Origin: Clostridiaceae bacterium
Lineage (GTDB): Bacteria; Bacillota; Clostridia; Lachnospirales; Lachnospiraceae
NCBI GenBank assembly: GCA_018378255.1
Contig: JAGZXV010000242.1
Location: 1-7,615 of the forward strand
Length of the DNA stretch: 7,615 bases
Direction: 5' to 3'
In this document: positions 1 through 5,261 of the stretch, one piece after another
How the letters are laid out: every line of letters starts with the position of its first letter
How positions within the stretch are numbered: the stretch's first letter is position 1
Position numbers and translations under genes: made by a program
The notes under the pieces: model-generated
Seen by the model: only the letters and a program-made list of their open reading frames with translations
Database searches by the model: none
Told to the model about the DNA's origin: nothing

Positions 1-7
1 AAATTTA

Positions 8-16
8 CCACCCCCT
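8..16 (-). promoter_or_regulatory. Possible ribosome-binding site of a minus-strand gene beyond the left edge
   Basis: Read on the minus strand this is AGGGGGTGG, close to the anti-Shine-Dalgarno complement AAGGAGGTG. It is followed by GTAAATTT before the window ends, so a start codon just outside would sit at a normal distance. The next minus-strand gene is therefore probably close. In many Firmicutes the gene diverging from dnaA is rpmH, so rpmH is a reasonable guess, but nothing visible identifies it. Confidence 0.3.
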
Positions 17-62
17 ATAATATGTATGTGCTATATTATGAATTACAAGATTTAGTATCCTC

Positions 63-701
63 TTATGATTGTTTCACTTTAAATAAAGCTCTTGCGATGG
101 CCATTGTCAGGATTCCGGCCAATAATGCCTCCGGAATTCCGTTCATACAGATCACTCCAAGGATCACCATATACAATCCTTTAAACGCTTTTCCCGAAGC
201 TTCTGCATACCGCCCTCCGAAGAAAAGATAAATAAAATTCATAACCAGCAGAGTATTCGTTAACGAACCTGCAACCCCTGCCCCGATCAGAGCCAGGTGC
301 TGTTTTTTATGGCTCCAAATTTTCATCAGCGCTTCATATACATAATATGCCGCCACTCCGATCAAAATTCTCGGAACCAAAGGTATAATCGTACTTCCCA
401 CAATATTTACAAAGCTCACACCATTGATGCTCACGTTCGTAAACGGTGAAAAAACAAAGGAAGTAACGATAGGAGCCGTTGTACTTTTCCACATACTGGT
501 GAGTCCGAATACAAGACCAAGAAACGCGCCACTTTTCGGTCCAAGCAATATGGCTCCGACAATGACGGGTATGTGAATGATGGTCGCATTCATAAATCCC
601 AGCGGAATATACCCCAGGAAAGGCACAAAAGCCATGATGATGATGATGGCAGTAAATACAGCCGTCATTACCATGTTACGGGTTTTTTCCAAACTATTCA
701 T
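63..701 (-). CDS. ECF-type vitamin transporter, substrate-binding S component (PanT-like)
   Basis: This is an integral membrane protein of 212 residues that looks like the substrate-capturing S subunit of an energy-coupling factor importer. S units work with a shared EcfT subunit and two EcfA ATPases, none of which is in the window. The sequence shows about six hydrophobic segments (roughly residues 10-30, 36-54, 57-72, 100-123, 136-160, 174-206). The first helix carries an AxxxA motif (A14, A18), the type used by S units to contact EcfT. The stretch from residue 27 to 70, with PFLGYIPLG, IHIPVI and GPKSGAFLG, resembles the COG4684 family, whose characterised members include pantothenate transporters; the substrate here is inference. 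The start is fixed by AGGAGG at 708-713, six nucleotides upstream. The gene diverges from dnaA and lies directly beside the origin, an unusual place for an S component. The length is normal and no damage is seen. Confidence 0.85.
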   Translation of the reverse strand: MNSLEKTRNMVMTAVFTAIIIIMAFVPFLGYIPLGFMNATIIHIPVIVGAILLGPKSGAFLGLVFGLTSMWKSTTAPIVTSFVFSPFTNVSINGVSFVNIVGSTIIPLVPRILIGVAAYYVYEALMKIWSHKKQHLALIGAGVAGSLTNTLLVMNFIYLFFGGRYAEASGKAFKGLYMVILGVICMNGIPEALLAGILTMAIARALFKVKQS

Positions 702-762
702 TTTTTTCCTCCTGCTACTGTTCTTTAAAAAAGATACAATGCAATAATATAGCTACAGGCAA

Positions 763-791
763 ATTATAAAAACTTTCTGTATACATGTCAA
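763..791 (-). promoter_or_regulatory. Sigma-A type promoter of the ECF S-component gene
   Basis: On the minus strand TTGACA (791-786) and TATAAT (768-763) are both exact consensus hexamers separated by exactly 17 nt. Transcription would start near 756, giving a leader of about 55 nt before the ATG at 701. That leader is too short for most riboswitch classes and I see no conserved aptamer in it. A promoter this close to consensus suggests strong expression unless it is repressed. It lies at the left margin of the DnaA-box cluster, about 60 nt from the nearest exact box. Confidence 0.8.
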
Positions 792-815
792 TGATTACAG
801 CTGATTAATTTAACG

Positions 816-1060
816 TTATCACCAAAAATACAATAATCCCCGTAATATCTTGTGGATAATGATTTAATTTACATAATGTTATCCCCAAAATGTTGATAAG
901 TTGTGGATAATATTCTGAATAAGTGGCATTTTTATTCACAAAGCAACGAAAACATCAATATTTCCGACTATTTGAGGATAATGTTGATAACTTTTCCATT
1001 TATTGTTATTCCACATGGTTTACACAATATTTCCCCATGGATTTCACATAGTTATCCACA
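816..1060. other. oriC, upstream DnaA-box cluster
   Basis: Exact DnaA boxes (TTATCCACA or its complement) lie at 851-859 (-), 902-910 (-) and 1052-1060 (+). One-mismatch boxes lie at 879-887 (+, TTATCCCCA), 891-899 (-, TTATCAACA), 932-940 (+, TTATTCACA), 973-981 (-, TTATCCTCA) and 982-990 (-, TTATCAACA). A two-mismatch candidate is at 816-824 (+). The pair at 973/982 abuts with no gap and the pair at 891/902 is two nucleotides apart, both same-strand tandems suited to cooperative binding. The rest of 702-1164 holds the two divergent promoters and no gene. Together with the cluster downstream of dnaA this makes a bipartite origin of the Bacillus kind. The assignment rests on box density plus dnaA/dnaN context. 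Confidence 0.9.
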
Positions 1061-1091
1061 ATATTTTTTTATAAACATTGAAAAAATATTG
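1059..1091. repeat. AT-rich inverted repeat overlapping the dnaA -35 region
   Basis: CAATATTTTTT (1059-1069) and AAAAAATATTG (1081-1091) are perfect 11-bp inverted arms around an 11-nt centre. The left arm shares its first two bases with the exact DnaA box at 1052-1060, and the right arm overlaps the -35 hexamer TTGAAA. The A/T tracts could act as an UP-like element, help melting or be intrinsically bent. A chance dyad in AT-rich sequence is also possible. Confidence 0.5.
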
Positions 1092-1106
1092 GATTTAGTA
1101 TACAAT
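1078..1106 (+). promoter_or_regulatory. dnaA promoter
   Basis: TTGAAA (1078-1083) and TACAAT (1101-1106) are separated by 17 nt, each one mismatch from the sigma-A consensus. Transcription would start near 1113, giving a leader of about 50 nt before the dnaA ATG at 1165. The exact DnaA box at 1052-1060 ends 17 nt upstream of the -35 hexamer, and further boxes lie behind it. This fits the known pattern of DnaA repressing its own gene; that regulation is inferred here from position only. Confidence 0.75.
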
Positions 1107-1152
1107 GGATTTAGATTGGGTAAATGTGCGATTTTACCTTTTATTACAGTTT

Positions 1153-1159
1153 AGGAGAG
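1153..1159 (+). promoter_or_regulatory. dnaA ribosome-binding site, decides the start
   Basis: AGGAGAG lies with its GGAG core seven nucleotides before the ATG at 1165. The in-frame ATG at 1105 overlaps the promoter -10 hexamer and would lie upstream of the expected transcript start, so 1165 is the start to use. Confidence 0.85.
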
Positions 1160-1164
1160 TTGAC

Positions 1165-2535
1165 ATGATTGATGAAATAAAAAAGAAATGGGACGAAATC
1201 CTTCAGTATTTAAAAGAAGAATACGATATTATAGACATATCCTTCAAGACATGGCTTCTTCCGCTAAAGCCGTATGATTTAGAAAACAATGTTTTAAAGA
1301 TCCTGGCCTCCGATGCTAACATGATCAGCTATATCAATAAAAAATACAGCGTACTCCTGCAGATTGCCGTTGCTGAAGTGACCGGAATCAGCTGCGAAAT
1401 CGATATTATTTCAGAAGAACTGATCCAGCCTAAGCCGGAAAACAACAAAATTCTCATTACTCCAAAACCGGCGGATGTCAGCCCTACTGCTATTCAGAAT
1501 GCGAATTTAAATCCAAGATATACGTTCGATACCTTCGTAGTCGGCGCCAACAACAACTTGGCACATGCCGCTGCATTGGCGGTTGCCGAATCTCCCGGCG
1601 AGATCTACAACCCGCTTTTCATTTATGGAGGCGTTGGACTTGGAAAAACCCATTTGATGCATTCCATCGCCCACTTTATATTAAAGAATAATCCGAAAGC
1701 CAAGATTTTATACGTAACTTCCGAAAAATTTACAAATGAACTGATCGATGCGATCCGTAACAAAAACAACATATCCACAACTGAATTCAGGGAAAAATAC
1801 CGTAATAACGATGTACTTTTAATCGACGATATTCAGTTTATCATCGGAAAAGAGAGTACACAGGAAGAATTTTTCCACACCTTCAACACACTGTACGAAG
1901 CAAAAAAACAGATCATCATATCTTCCGATAAACCGCCGAAAGATATCGAAACTCTGGAGGAACGGCTTCGTTCACGTTTTGAATGGGGCCTTACCGTGGA
2001 CATCCAGTCCCCTGATTATGAGACGAGGATGGCCATTTTACGTAAAAAAGAGGAATTAGAAGGCTATAATATCGATAATGAAGTGATTAAATATATCGCC
2101 ACCAATATTAAGTCCAATATCCGTGAGCTGGAAGGCGCTTTAACCAAAATCGTAGCCCTTTCCAAACTTGACAACAATAAAGAAATTAATATTGAACTGG
2201 CGGAATTAGCATTAAAAGATATTATTTCCCCTAACAGTGACCGTGAAATCACGCCTGAACTCATCATCCAGATTGTAGCCGACCATTTCGGCCTGACTCC
2301 TCTTGATATCTACTCCCAAAAGAGGAATAAAGAAATCGTCTACCCGCGCCAGATCGTCATGTACCTCTGCCGCAATATGACCTCTGTTGCTCTTCAGTCC
2401 ATCGGAAAATCCCTTGGCGGACGTGATCATACCACAATTATCCATGGCTCCGAAAAAATCGCTGCCGATATTGCAAAAAATGATACTCTGAAGAATACAA
2501 TAGATATATTGAAGAAGAAAATTAGTCCACAATAG
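1165..2535 (+). CDS. dnaA: Chromosomal replication initiator protein DnaA
   Basis: DnaA is the AAA+ initiator that binds the DnaA boxes on both sides of this gene, forms an ATP-dependent filament, melts the origin and recruits the helicase. The protein has 456 residues, normal for the family. Domain I is about residues 1-85 (with the SFKTWL motif), followed by a short linker to about 115. The AAA+ domain holds Walker A GGVGLGKT (155-162), Walker B VLLIDDIQ (217-224) and the box VII arginines R267 and R271 in RLRSRFEWG; R271 matches the E. coli R285 arginine finger. The C-terminal helix-turn-helix domain ends in the DnaA signature with GGRDHTTI (418-425), which reads the box. All key residues are present. 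The stop codon lies inside a small perfect hairpin (2524-2545). The gene is monocistronic or continues into dnaN across a 268-nt gap full of boxes. Identification is secure. Confidence 0.99.
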   Translation: MIDEIKKKWDEILQYLKEEYDIIDISFKTWLLPLKPYDLENNVLKILASDANMISYINKKYSVLLQIAVAEVTGISCEIDIISEELIQPKPENNKILITPKPADVSPTAIQNANLNPRYTFDTFVVGANNNLAHAAALAVAESPGEIYNPLFIYGGVGLGKTHLMHSIAHFILKNNPKAKILYVTSEKFTNELIDAIRNKNNISTTEFREKYRNNDVLLIDDIQFIIGKESTQEEFFHTFNTLYEAKKQIIISSDKPPKDIETLEERLRSRFEWGLTVDIQSPDYETRMAILRKKEELEGYNIDNEVIKYIATNIKSNIRELEGALTKIVALSKLDNNKEINIELAELALKDIISPNSDREITPELIIQIVADHFGLTPLDIYSQKRNKEIVYPRQIVMYLCRNMTSVALQSIGKSLGGRDHTTIIHGSEKIAADIAKNDTLKNTIDILKKKISPQ

Positions 2536-2545
2536 GCTGTGGACT
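2524..2545 (+). repeat. Inverted repeat spanning the dnaA stop codon
   Basis: AGTCCACA (2524-2531) and TGTGGACT (2538-2545) form a perfect 8-bp stem with a 6-nt loop, and the dnaA TAG (2533-2535) lies in the loop. Each arm contains the CCACA/TGTGG core of a DnaA box, but the AT side of the box is lost. No T-tract follows, so a Rho-independent terminator is unlikely. It may be a degenerate box pair or an mRNA-end structure. Confidence 0.5.
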
Positions 2546-2581
2546 TCCTGTGGGTTCTGTGTGGATAAAAAGGTGAAAATC

Positions 2582-2665
2582 TTGGCCATTAAATCCTATG
2601 TGGATAACTTCAAAGTTATTCTTAATTGATTTGACACTTATTCACATACCTTTAAACATGGCCAA
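2582..2665. repeat. Spaced inverted repeat framing two DnaA boxes
   Basis: TTGGCCAT (2582-2589) and ATGGCCAA (2658-2665) are perfect 8-bp inverted arms separated by 68 nt. Inside the arms, TAAA (2590-2593) can pair with TTTA (2651-2654) past a three-base bulge. The enclosed DNA carries the exact box at 2599-2607 and the TTATTCACA box at 2638-2646. GC-containing arms are rarer in this AT-rich spacer than A/T dyads, but a chance match is possible. Confidence 0.35.
2631..2658 (+). promoter_or_regulatory. Candidate dnaN promoter with a DnaA box in its spacer
   Basis: TTGACA (2631-2636) is an exact -35 hexamer. The best -10 at a usual distance is weak: TAAACA (2653-2658, 16-nt spacer). The DnaA box TTATTCACA (2638-2646) would lie between the two hexamers, so bound DnaA would block it. 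The poor -10 leaves this uncertain; dnaN could instead be read from the dnaA promoter. Confidence 0.35.
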
Positions 2666-2702
2666 CCCCTTACAAATCTTTTATTTTAAAGGAATTTTAA
2701 GT

Positions 2703-2760
2703 TTATACACAAACTCACACCCCCTACTACGAATGCTACGGAAATCTATTCTATATATTA
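2703..2760 (+). other. Candidate DNA unwinding element with DnaA-trio-like sequence
   Basis: A box (TTATACACA, 2703-2711) is followed by a short C-rich run (2717-2724), then CTACTA (2724-2729), another CTA in the same register (2736-2738), and an AT-rich stretch from 2741. The Bacillus subtilis unwinding element has the same order: box, GC-rich spacer, then triplets whose opposite strand reads 3'-GAT-GAT-5', which the DnaA filament contacts. Only two consecutive good triplets are seen here, so this is a position-and-order match rather than proof. Confidence 0.5.
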
Positions 2761-2786
2761 CTTTTTTACATGACCAAAAAACGAAA

Positions 2787-2800
2787 AGGAGTTATCAACA
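2787..2800 (+). promoter_or_regulatory. dnaN ribosome-binding site with unusually long spacer containing a DnaA box
   Basis: AGGAG (2787-2791) is 12 nt from the dnaN ATG at 2804, longer than the five to seven nucleotides at most of the other genes here. The spacer is almost wholly the one-mismatch DnaA box TTATCAACA (2792-2800). No better start codon is nearby and the N-terminal protein sequence fits the family, so the ATG at 2804 stands. Confidence 0.65.
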
Positions 2801-2803
2801 AAC

Positions 2804-3928
2804 ATGAAGCTTACATTCAAAAAAGACGACCTTCTTAATGGTATAAACATTGTTCTGAAAGCAGTCCCTTCGAAAACAACACTCCCGATTCTGGAATGCA
2901 TCTTAATCGATGCCAGCGGAACGGAGATCAAACTGACCGGAAACGATATGGAACTGGGAATCGAAACTAAAGTAGAAGGCGTGATTGAAGAACGCGGAAA
3001 ACTGGCTCTTGAATCCAAGCTCTTTTCAGAGATCATCCGCAAACTCCCGGGAGGGGATGCGGTAGTGACCATTGAAAGCGATAATGATTTAAGGGTGATC
3101 ATCACCTGCGACAATTCCGTGTTCAATATCCAGGGACAAAGCGCGGAAGGATATTCCTACCTTCCTTATATAGAAAGGGATCATTACATCTGCCTTTCCC
3201 AATTTACGTTAAAAGAAGTGATCAGACAGACTATTTTTTCCATTTCTGTCAATGATAGTAATAAGATGATGACAGGCGTTTTATTCGAAGTCAAAGACAA
3301 CGAACTGAAACTGACCTCTTTGGATGGCCATCGTATTTCCATCCGCAAGATCATCTTAAAAGACAGCTATGAATCCAGAAAAGTCATAGTTCCCGGCAAA
3401 ACCCTGAGTGAAATCAGTAAGATTTTAAATGGAGACAATGATTCCGAGGTTCTGTTGTTCTTCAGCAATAACCACATTTTATTCCAGTTTGATGAAACAA
3501 TCGTGGTTTCCCGCCTGATCGAAGGAGAATACTTCAAGATCAACCAGATGCTGTCCAACGATTACGAGACAAAGATCAATATTAACCGCAAAGAGCTGTT
3601 GGATTCCATTGAGAGAGCCAGCATTTTGATCCGTGAAAGCGACAAAAAGCCGATTATCCTGAAGATTTCAGACAGCGTTATGAAACTGAGCCTGAAAACT
3701 GTCTATGGATATATGAATGCAGAAGTATTGATCCATAAATATGGCAAAGACATGATGATCGGATTTAACCCTAAATTCCTGATCGATGCGCTGCGCATTA
3801 TTGATGATGAAGAAGTGACCATCTATATGATGAATCCTAAGGCGCCATGCTATATCAAAGATGACGATGAAAATTATATCTACCTGATATTACCGGTAAA
3901 CTTTAACCAGTCAGAGTACAACGATTAG
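2804..3928 (+). CDS. dnaN: DNA polymerase III subunit beta (sliding clamp)
   Basis: DnaN dimerises into the ring that tethers the replicative polymerase to DNA and serves as a docking platform for ligase, mismatch-repair and translesion factors. At 374 residues it has the normal family length and should fold as three similar clamp domains (about 1-120, 125-245 and 246-374). Visible family features are the N-terminal MKLTFKKDDLL with the AVPSKTTLPILECILIDA stretch, the DGHRIS motif at residues 174-179 in domain II, and the C-terminal YLILPVNF that helps form the peptide-binding groove. It begins 268 nt after dnaA, beyond the downstream oriC boxes, and ends 16 nt before the S4 gene, so it probably heads a dnaN-yaaA-recF-gyrB transcript. 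Its translation start is unusual for the long, box-containing spacer described separately. Identification is secure. Confidence 0.99.
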   Translation: MKLTFKKDDLLNGINIVLKAVPSKTTLPILECILIDASGTEIKLTGNDMELGIETKVEGVIEERGKLALESKLFSEIIRKLPGGDAVVTIESDNDLRVIITCDNSVFNIQGQSAEGYSYLPYIERDHYICLSQFTLKEVIRQTIFSISVNDSNKMMTGVLFEVKDNELKLTSLDGHRISIRKIILKDSYESRKVIVPGKTLSEISKILNGDNDSEVLLFFSNNHILFQFDETIVVSRLIEGEYFKINQMLSNDYETKININRKELLDSIERASILIRESDKKPIILKISDSVMKLSLKTVYGYMNAEVLIHKYGKDMMIGFNPKFLIDALRIIDDEEVTIYMMNPKAPCYIKDDDENYIYLILPVNFNQSEYND

Positions 3929-3944
3929 TGCTCAGGAGGCATCC

Positions 3945-4154
3945 ATGGAAGTTATTAAATTAAGAGACGAGTATATAAAGCTTGGCCAGGCCTTAAAAGC
4001 CGCAAACCTGGTAGAATCAGGGGTTGACGCAAAATTTGCCATTGAAGACGGCCTGGTGAAAGTGAATGGAGAAGTGGAATACCAGAGAGGCAAAAAGCTG
4101 AGAGACGGCGATTTGGTAACATTTGACGGCAATACTATAAAGATTGAAGCATAA
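3945..4154 (+). CDS. yaaA: S4-domain RNA-binding protein, YaaA/RlbA family
   Basis: This 69-residue protein is almost entirely one S4-like RNA-binding fold. The sequence shows the characteristic pattern IKLGQALKAANLVESG (about residues 11-26), then KFAIEDGLVKVNGEVE and RGKKLRDGDLV (about 47-57). Homologues sit between dnaN and recF in Bacillus (yaaA, also called rlbA) and most Clostridia; the family is linked to ribosome assembly or RNA binding, but its exact role is not settled. AGGAGG (3934-3939) lies five nucleotides before the ATG. The gene starts 16 nt after dnaN and its stop codon overlaps the weak recF ribosome-binding site, which suggests translational coupling. Position, size and motif together make the family call firm; the symbol follows Bacillus usage. 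Confidence 0.93.
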   Translation: MEVIKLRDEYIKLGQALKAANLVESGVDAKFAIEDGLVKVNGEVEYQRGKKLRDGDLVTFDGNTIKIEA

Positions 4155-4165
4155 GGGAATGTTCC

Positions 4166-5251
4166 ATGATTATTGAATCTGTAGAGTTAAAGAATTATAG
4201 AAACTATGATGAACTACATATGGATTTTAGTCAGGGAACCAATATCCTATATGGTGATAATGCTCAGGGAAAGACAAACGTGCTGGAGGCCATTTACATG
4301 GCCTGCACAACCAAGTCCCACCGTGGGAGTAAAGACAAGGATATCATCCAGTTTGAGAGGGATGAATCCCATATAAAACTGAATTTAAGAAAAAACGACG
4401 TTCCGTACCGGATAGATATGCATTTAAAGAAAAACAAGGCAAAGGGAGTCGCTGTCAATGGGATTCCCATACGTAAGGCAAGCGAATTATTCGGTATCGT
4501 GAACGTGGTGTTTTTTTCGCCCGAAGATTTAAATCTGATCAAAAACGGGCCTTCGGAAAGAAGGCGATTTATCGACCTTGAATTATGTCAGCTCAATAAG
4601 CTGTATGTTCACGCATTAGTCCAGTACAACCATATTGTCATTCAAAGAAACAAGCTTTTAAAGGAGCTTGCATTTAAACCGGAATATGAAGAAACTCTGG
4701 ACATTTGGGATATGCAGCTGGTTTCATACGGCAGAGAGGTAATTAATTACCGCAGGGAATTTATCGACAGACTCAATGAGATTATAAAAGAAATTCATTT
4801 CCAGTTGTCCGGAGATAAAGAAAAACTTGATATCCATTACGATCCAAACATCACGCCTGACCAATTTGAACAGGCATTAAAGAGAAGCCGTTTTCAGGAT
4901 ATTAAGCAGAAGACCACCCTTACAGGGCCGCACCGGGATGATATCAGTTTTTATGTAAACGGAATTGATATCCGTAAATTTGGTTCTCAGGGCCAGCAGA
5001 GAACCGCAGCCCTTTCATTAAAGCTGGCGGAAATAGAACTTGTAAAACGAATGGTACATGATTATCCGATTCTTTTATTGGATGATGTGTTGTCGGAATT
5101 GGACGGCAGCCGTCAAAATCATCTATTATCTGTAATCAATCATATACAGACCATGATTACCTGTACCGGATTGGAAGATTTTATTAATAACCGTTTTAAG
5201 ATCGATAAGATATTTAAGGTAATCAATGGAACAATATTAAGCGAAAATTAG
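4166..5251 (+). CDS. recF: DNA replication and repair protein RecF
   Basis: RecF is an SMC-like ATPase that binds gapped or forked DNA and, with RecO and RecR, helps load RecA and restart stalled forks. It has 361 residues, the usual length. Walker A GDNAQGKT is at residues 30-37, the ABC-type signature region FGSQGQQRT at 272-280, and Walker B ILLLDD at 302-307 followed by VLSELD, so the ATPase head is complete. The middle section (about 130-240) is the charged lever arm typical of RecF. The ribosome-binding site is weak (AAGGGA, 4153-4158) and overlaps the yaaA stop, with the ATG 11 nt downstream of that stop, so coupled translation is likely. The gene ends within the gyrB ribosome-binding site. 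A remB (yaaB) gene, present after recF in Bacillus, is absent here. Confidence 0.99.
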   Translation: MIIESVELKNYRNYDELHMDFSQGTNILYGDNAQGKTNVLEAIYMACTTKSHRGSKDKDIIQFERDESHIKLNLRKNDVPYRIDMHLKKNKAKGVAVNGIPIRKASELFGIVNVVFFSPEDLNLIKNGPSERRRFIDLELCQLNKLYVHALVQYNHIVIQRNKLLKELAFKPEYEETLDIWDMQLVSYGREVINYRREFIDRLNEIIKEIHFQLSGDKEKLDIHYDPNITPDQFEQALKRSRFQDIKQKTTLTGPHRDDISFYVNGIDIRKFGSQGQQRTAALSLKLAEIELVKRMVHDYPILLLDDVLSELDGSRQNHLLSVINHIQTMITCTGLEDFINNRFKIDKIFKVINGTILSEN

Positions 5252-5261
5252 GAGGAAACTT

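Larger units (their letters stand above)
2560..2800. other. oriC, downstream DnaA-box cluster
   Basis: Exact DnaA boxes lie at 2560-2568 (-) and 2599-2607 (-). One-mismatch boxes lie at 2638-2646 (+, TTATTCACA), 2703-2711 (+, TTATACACA) and 2792-2800 (+, TTATCAACA). In Bacillus subtilis the part of the origin that unwinds is in this same dnaA-dnaN gap, so this half is the likely melting site here too. The box at 2599-2607 is one arm of a near-palindrome, ATAACTT-CA-AAGTTAT (2604-2619). No credible gene lies in 2536-2803. Confidence 0.88.

Noticed and set aside
16..39. TATAAT on the plus strand at 16-21 and the ATAATAT/ATATTAT dyad (17-23, 33-39)
   Set aside because: No -35 is visible, no plus-strand gene follows, and a 7-bp A/T-only stem is too weak to call a terminator for the ECF gene.
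22..231. Plus-strand open frame opposite the end of the ECF gene
   Set aside because: It is the antisense shadow of a well-supported membrane protein gene.
903..1154. 83-codon plus-strand open frame in the upstream oriC
   Set aside because: No ribosome-binding site, runs through DnaA boxes and the dnaA promoter, and the product resembles nothing I know.
1105..1164. A 20-codon upstream extension of dnaA from the in-frame ATG at 1105
   Set aside because: That ATG overlaps the -10 hexamer and would precede the transcript start; the ATG at 1165 has a good ribosome-binding site and a normal DnaA N-terminus.
1771..1879. One-mismatch DnaA boxes inside dnaA (ATATCCACA at 1771-1779 and TTTTCCACA at 1871-1879)
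   Set aside because: They lie in conserved coding sequence away from either cluster, and a couple of near matches are expected by chance in AT-rich DNA.
2212..2589. 125-codon minus-strand open frame across the end of dnaA
   Set aside because: It is antisense to the conserved DnaA DNA-binding domain and has no supporting start signal.
2598..2807. 69-codon plus-strand open frame in the dnaA-dnaN gap
   Set aside because: It is built from DnaA boxes and AT-rich origin DNA, overlaps the dnaN start and lacks a ribosome-binding site.
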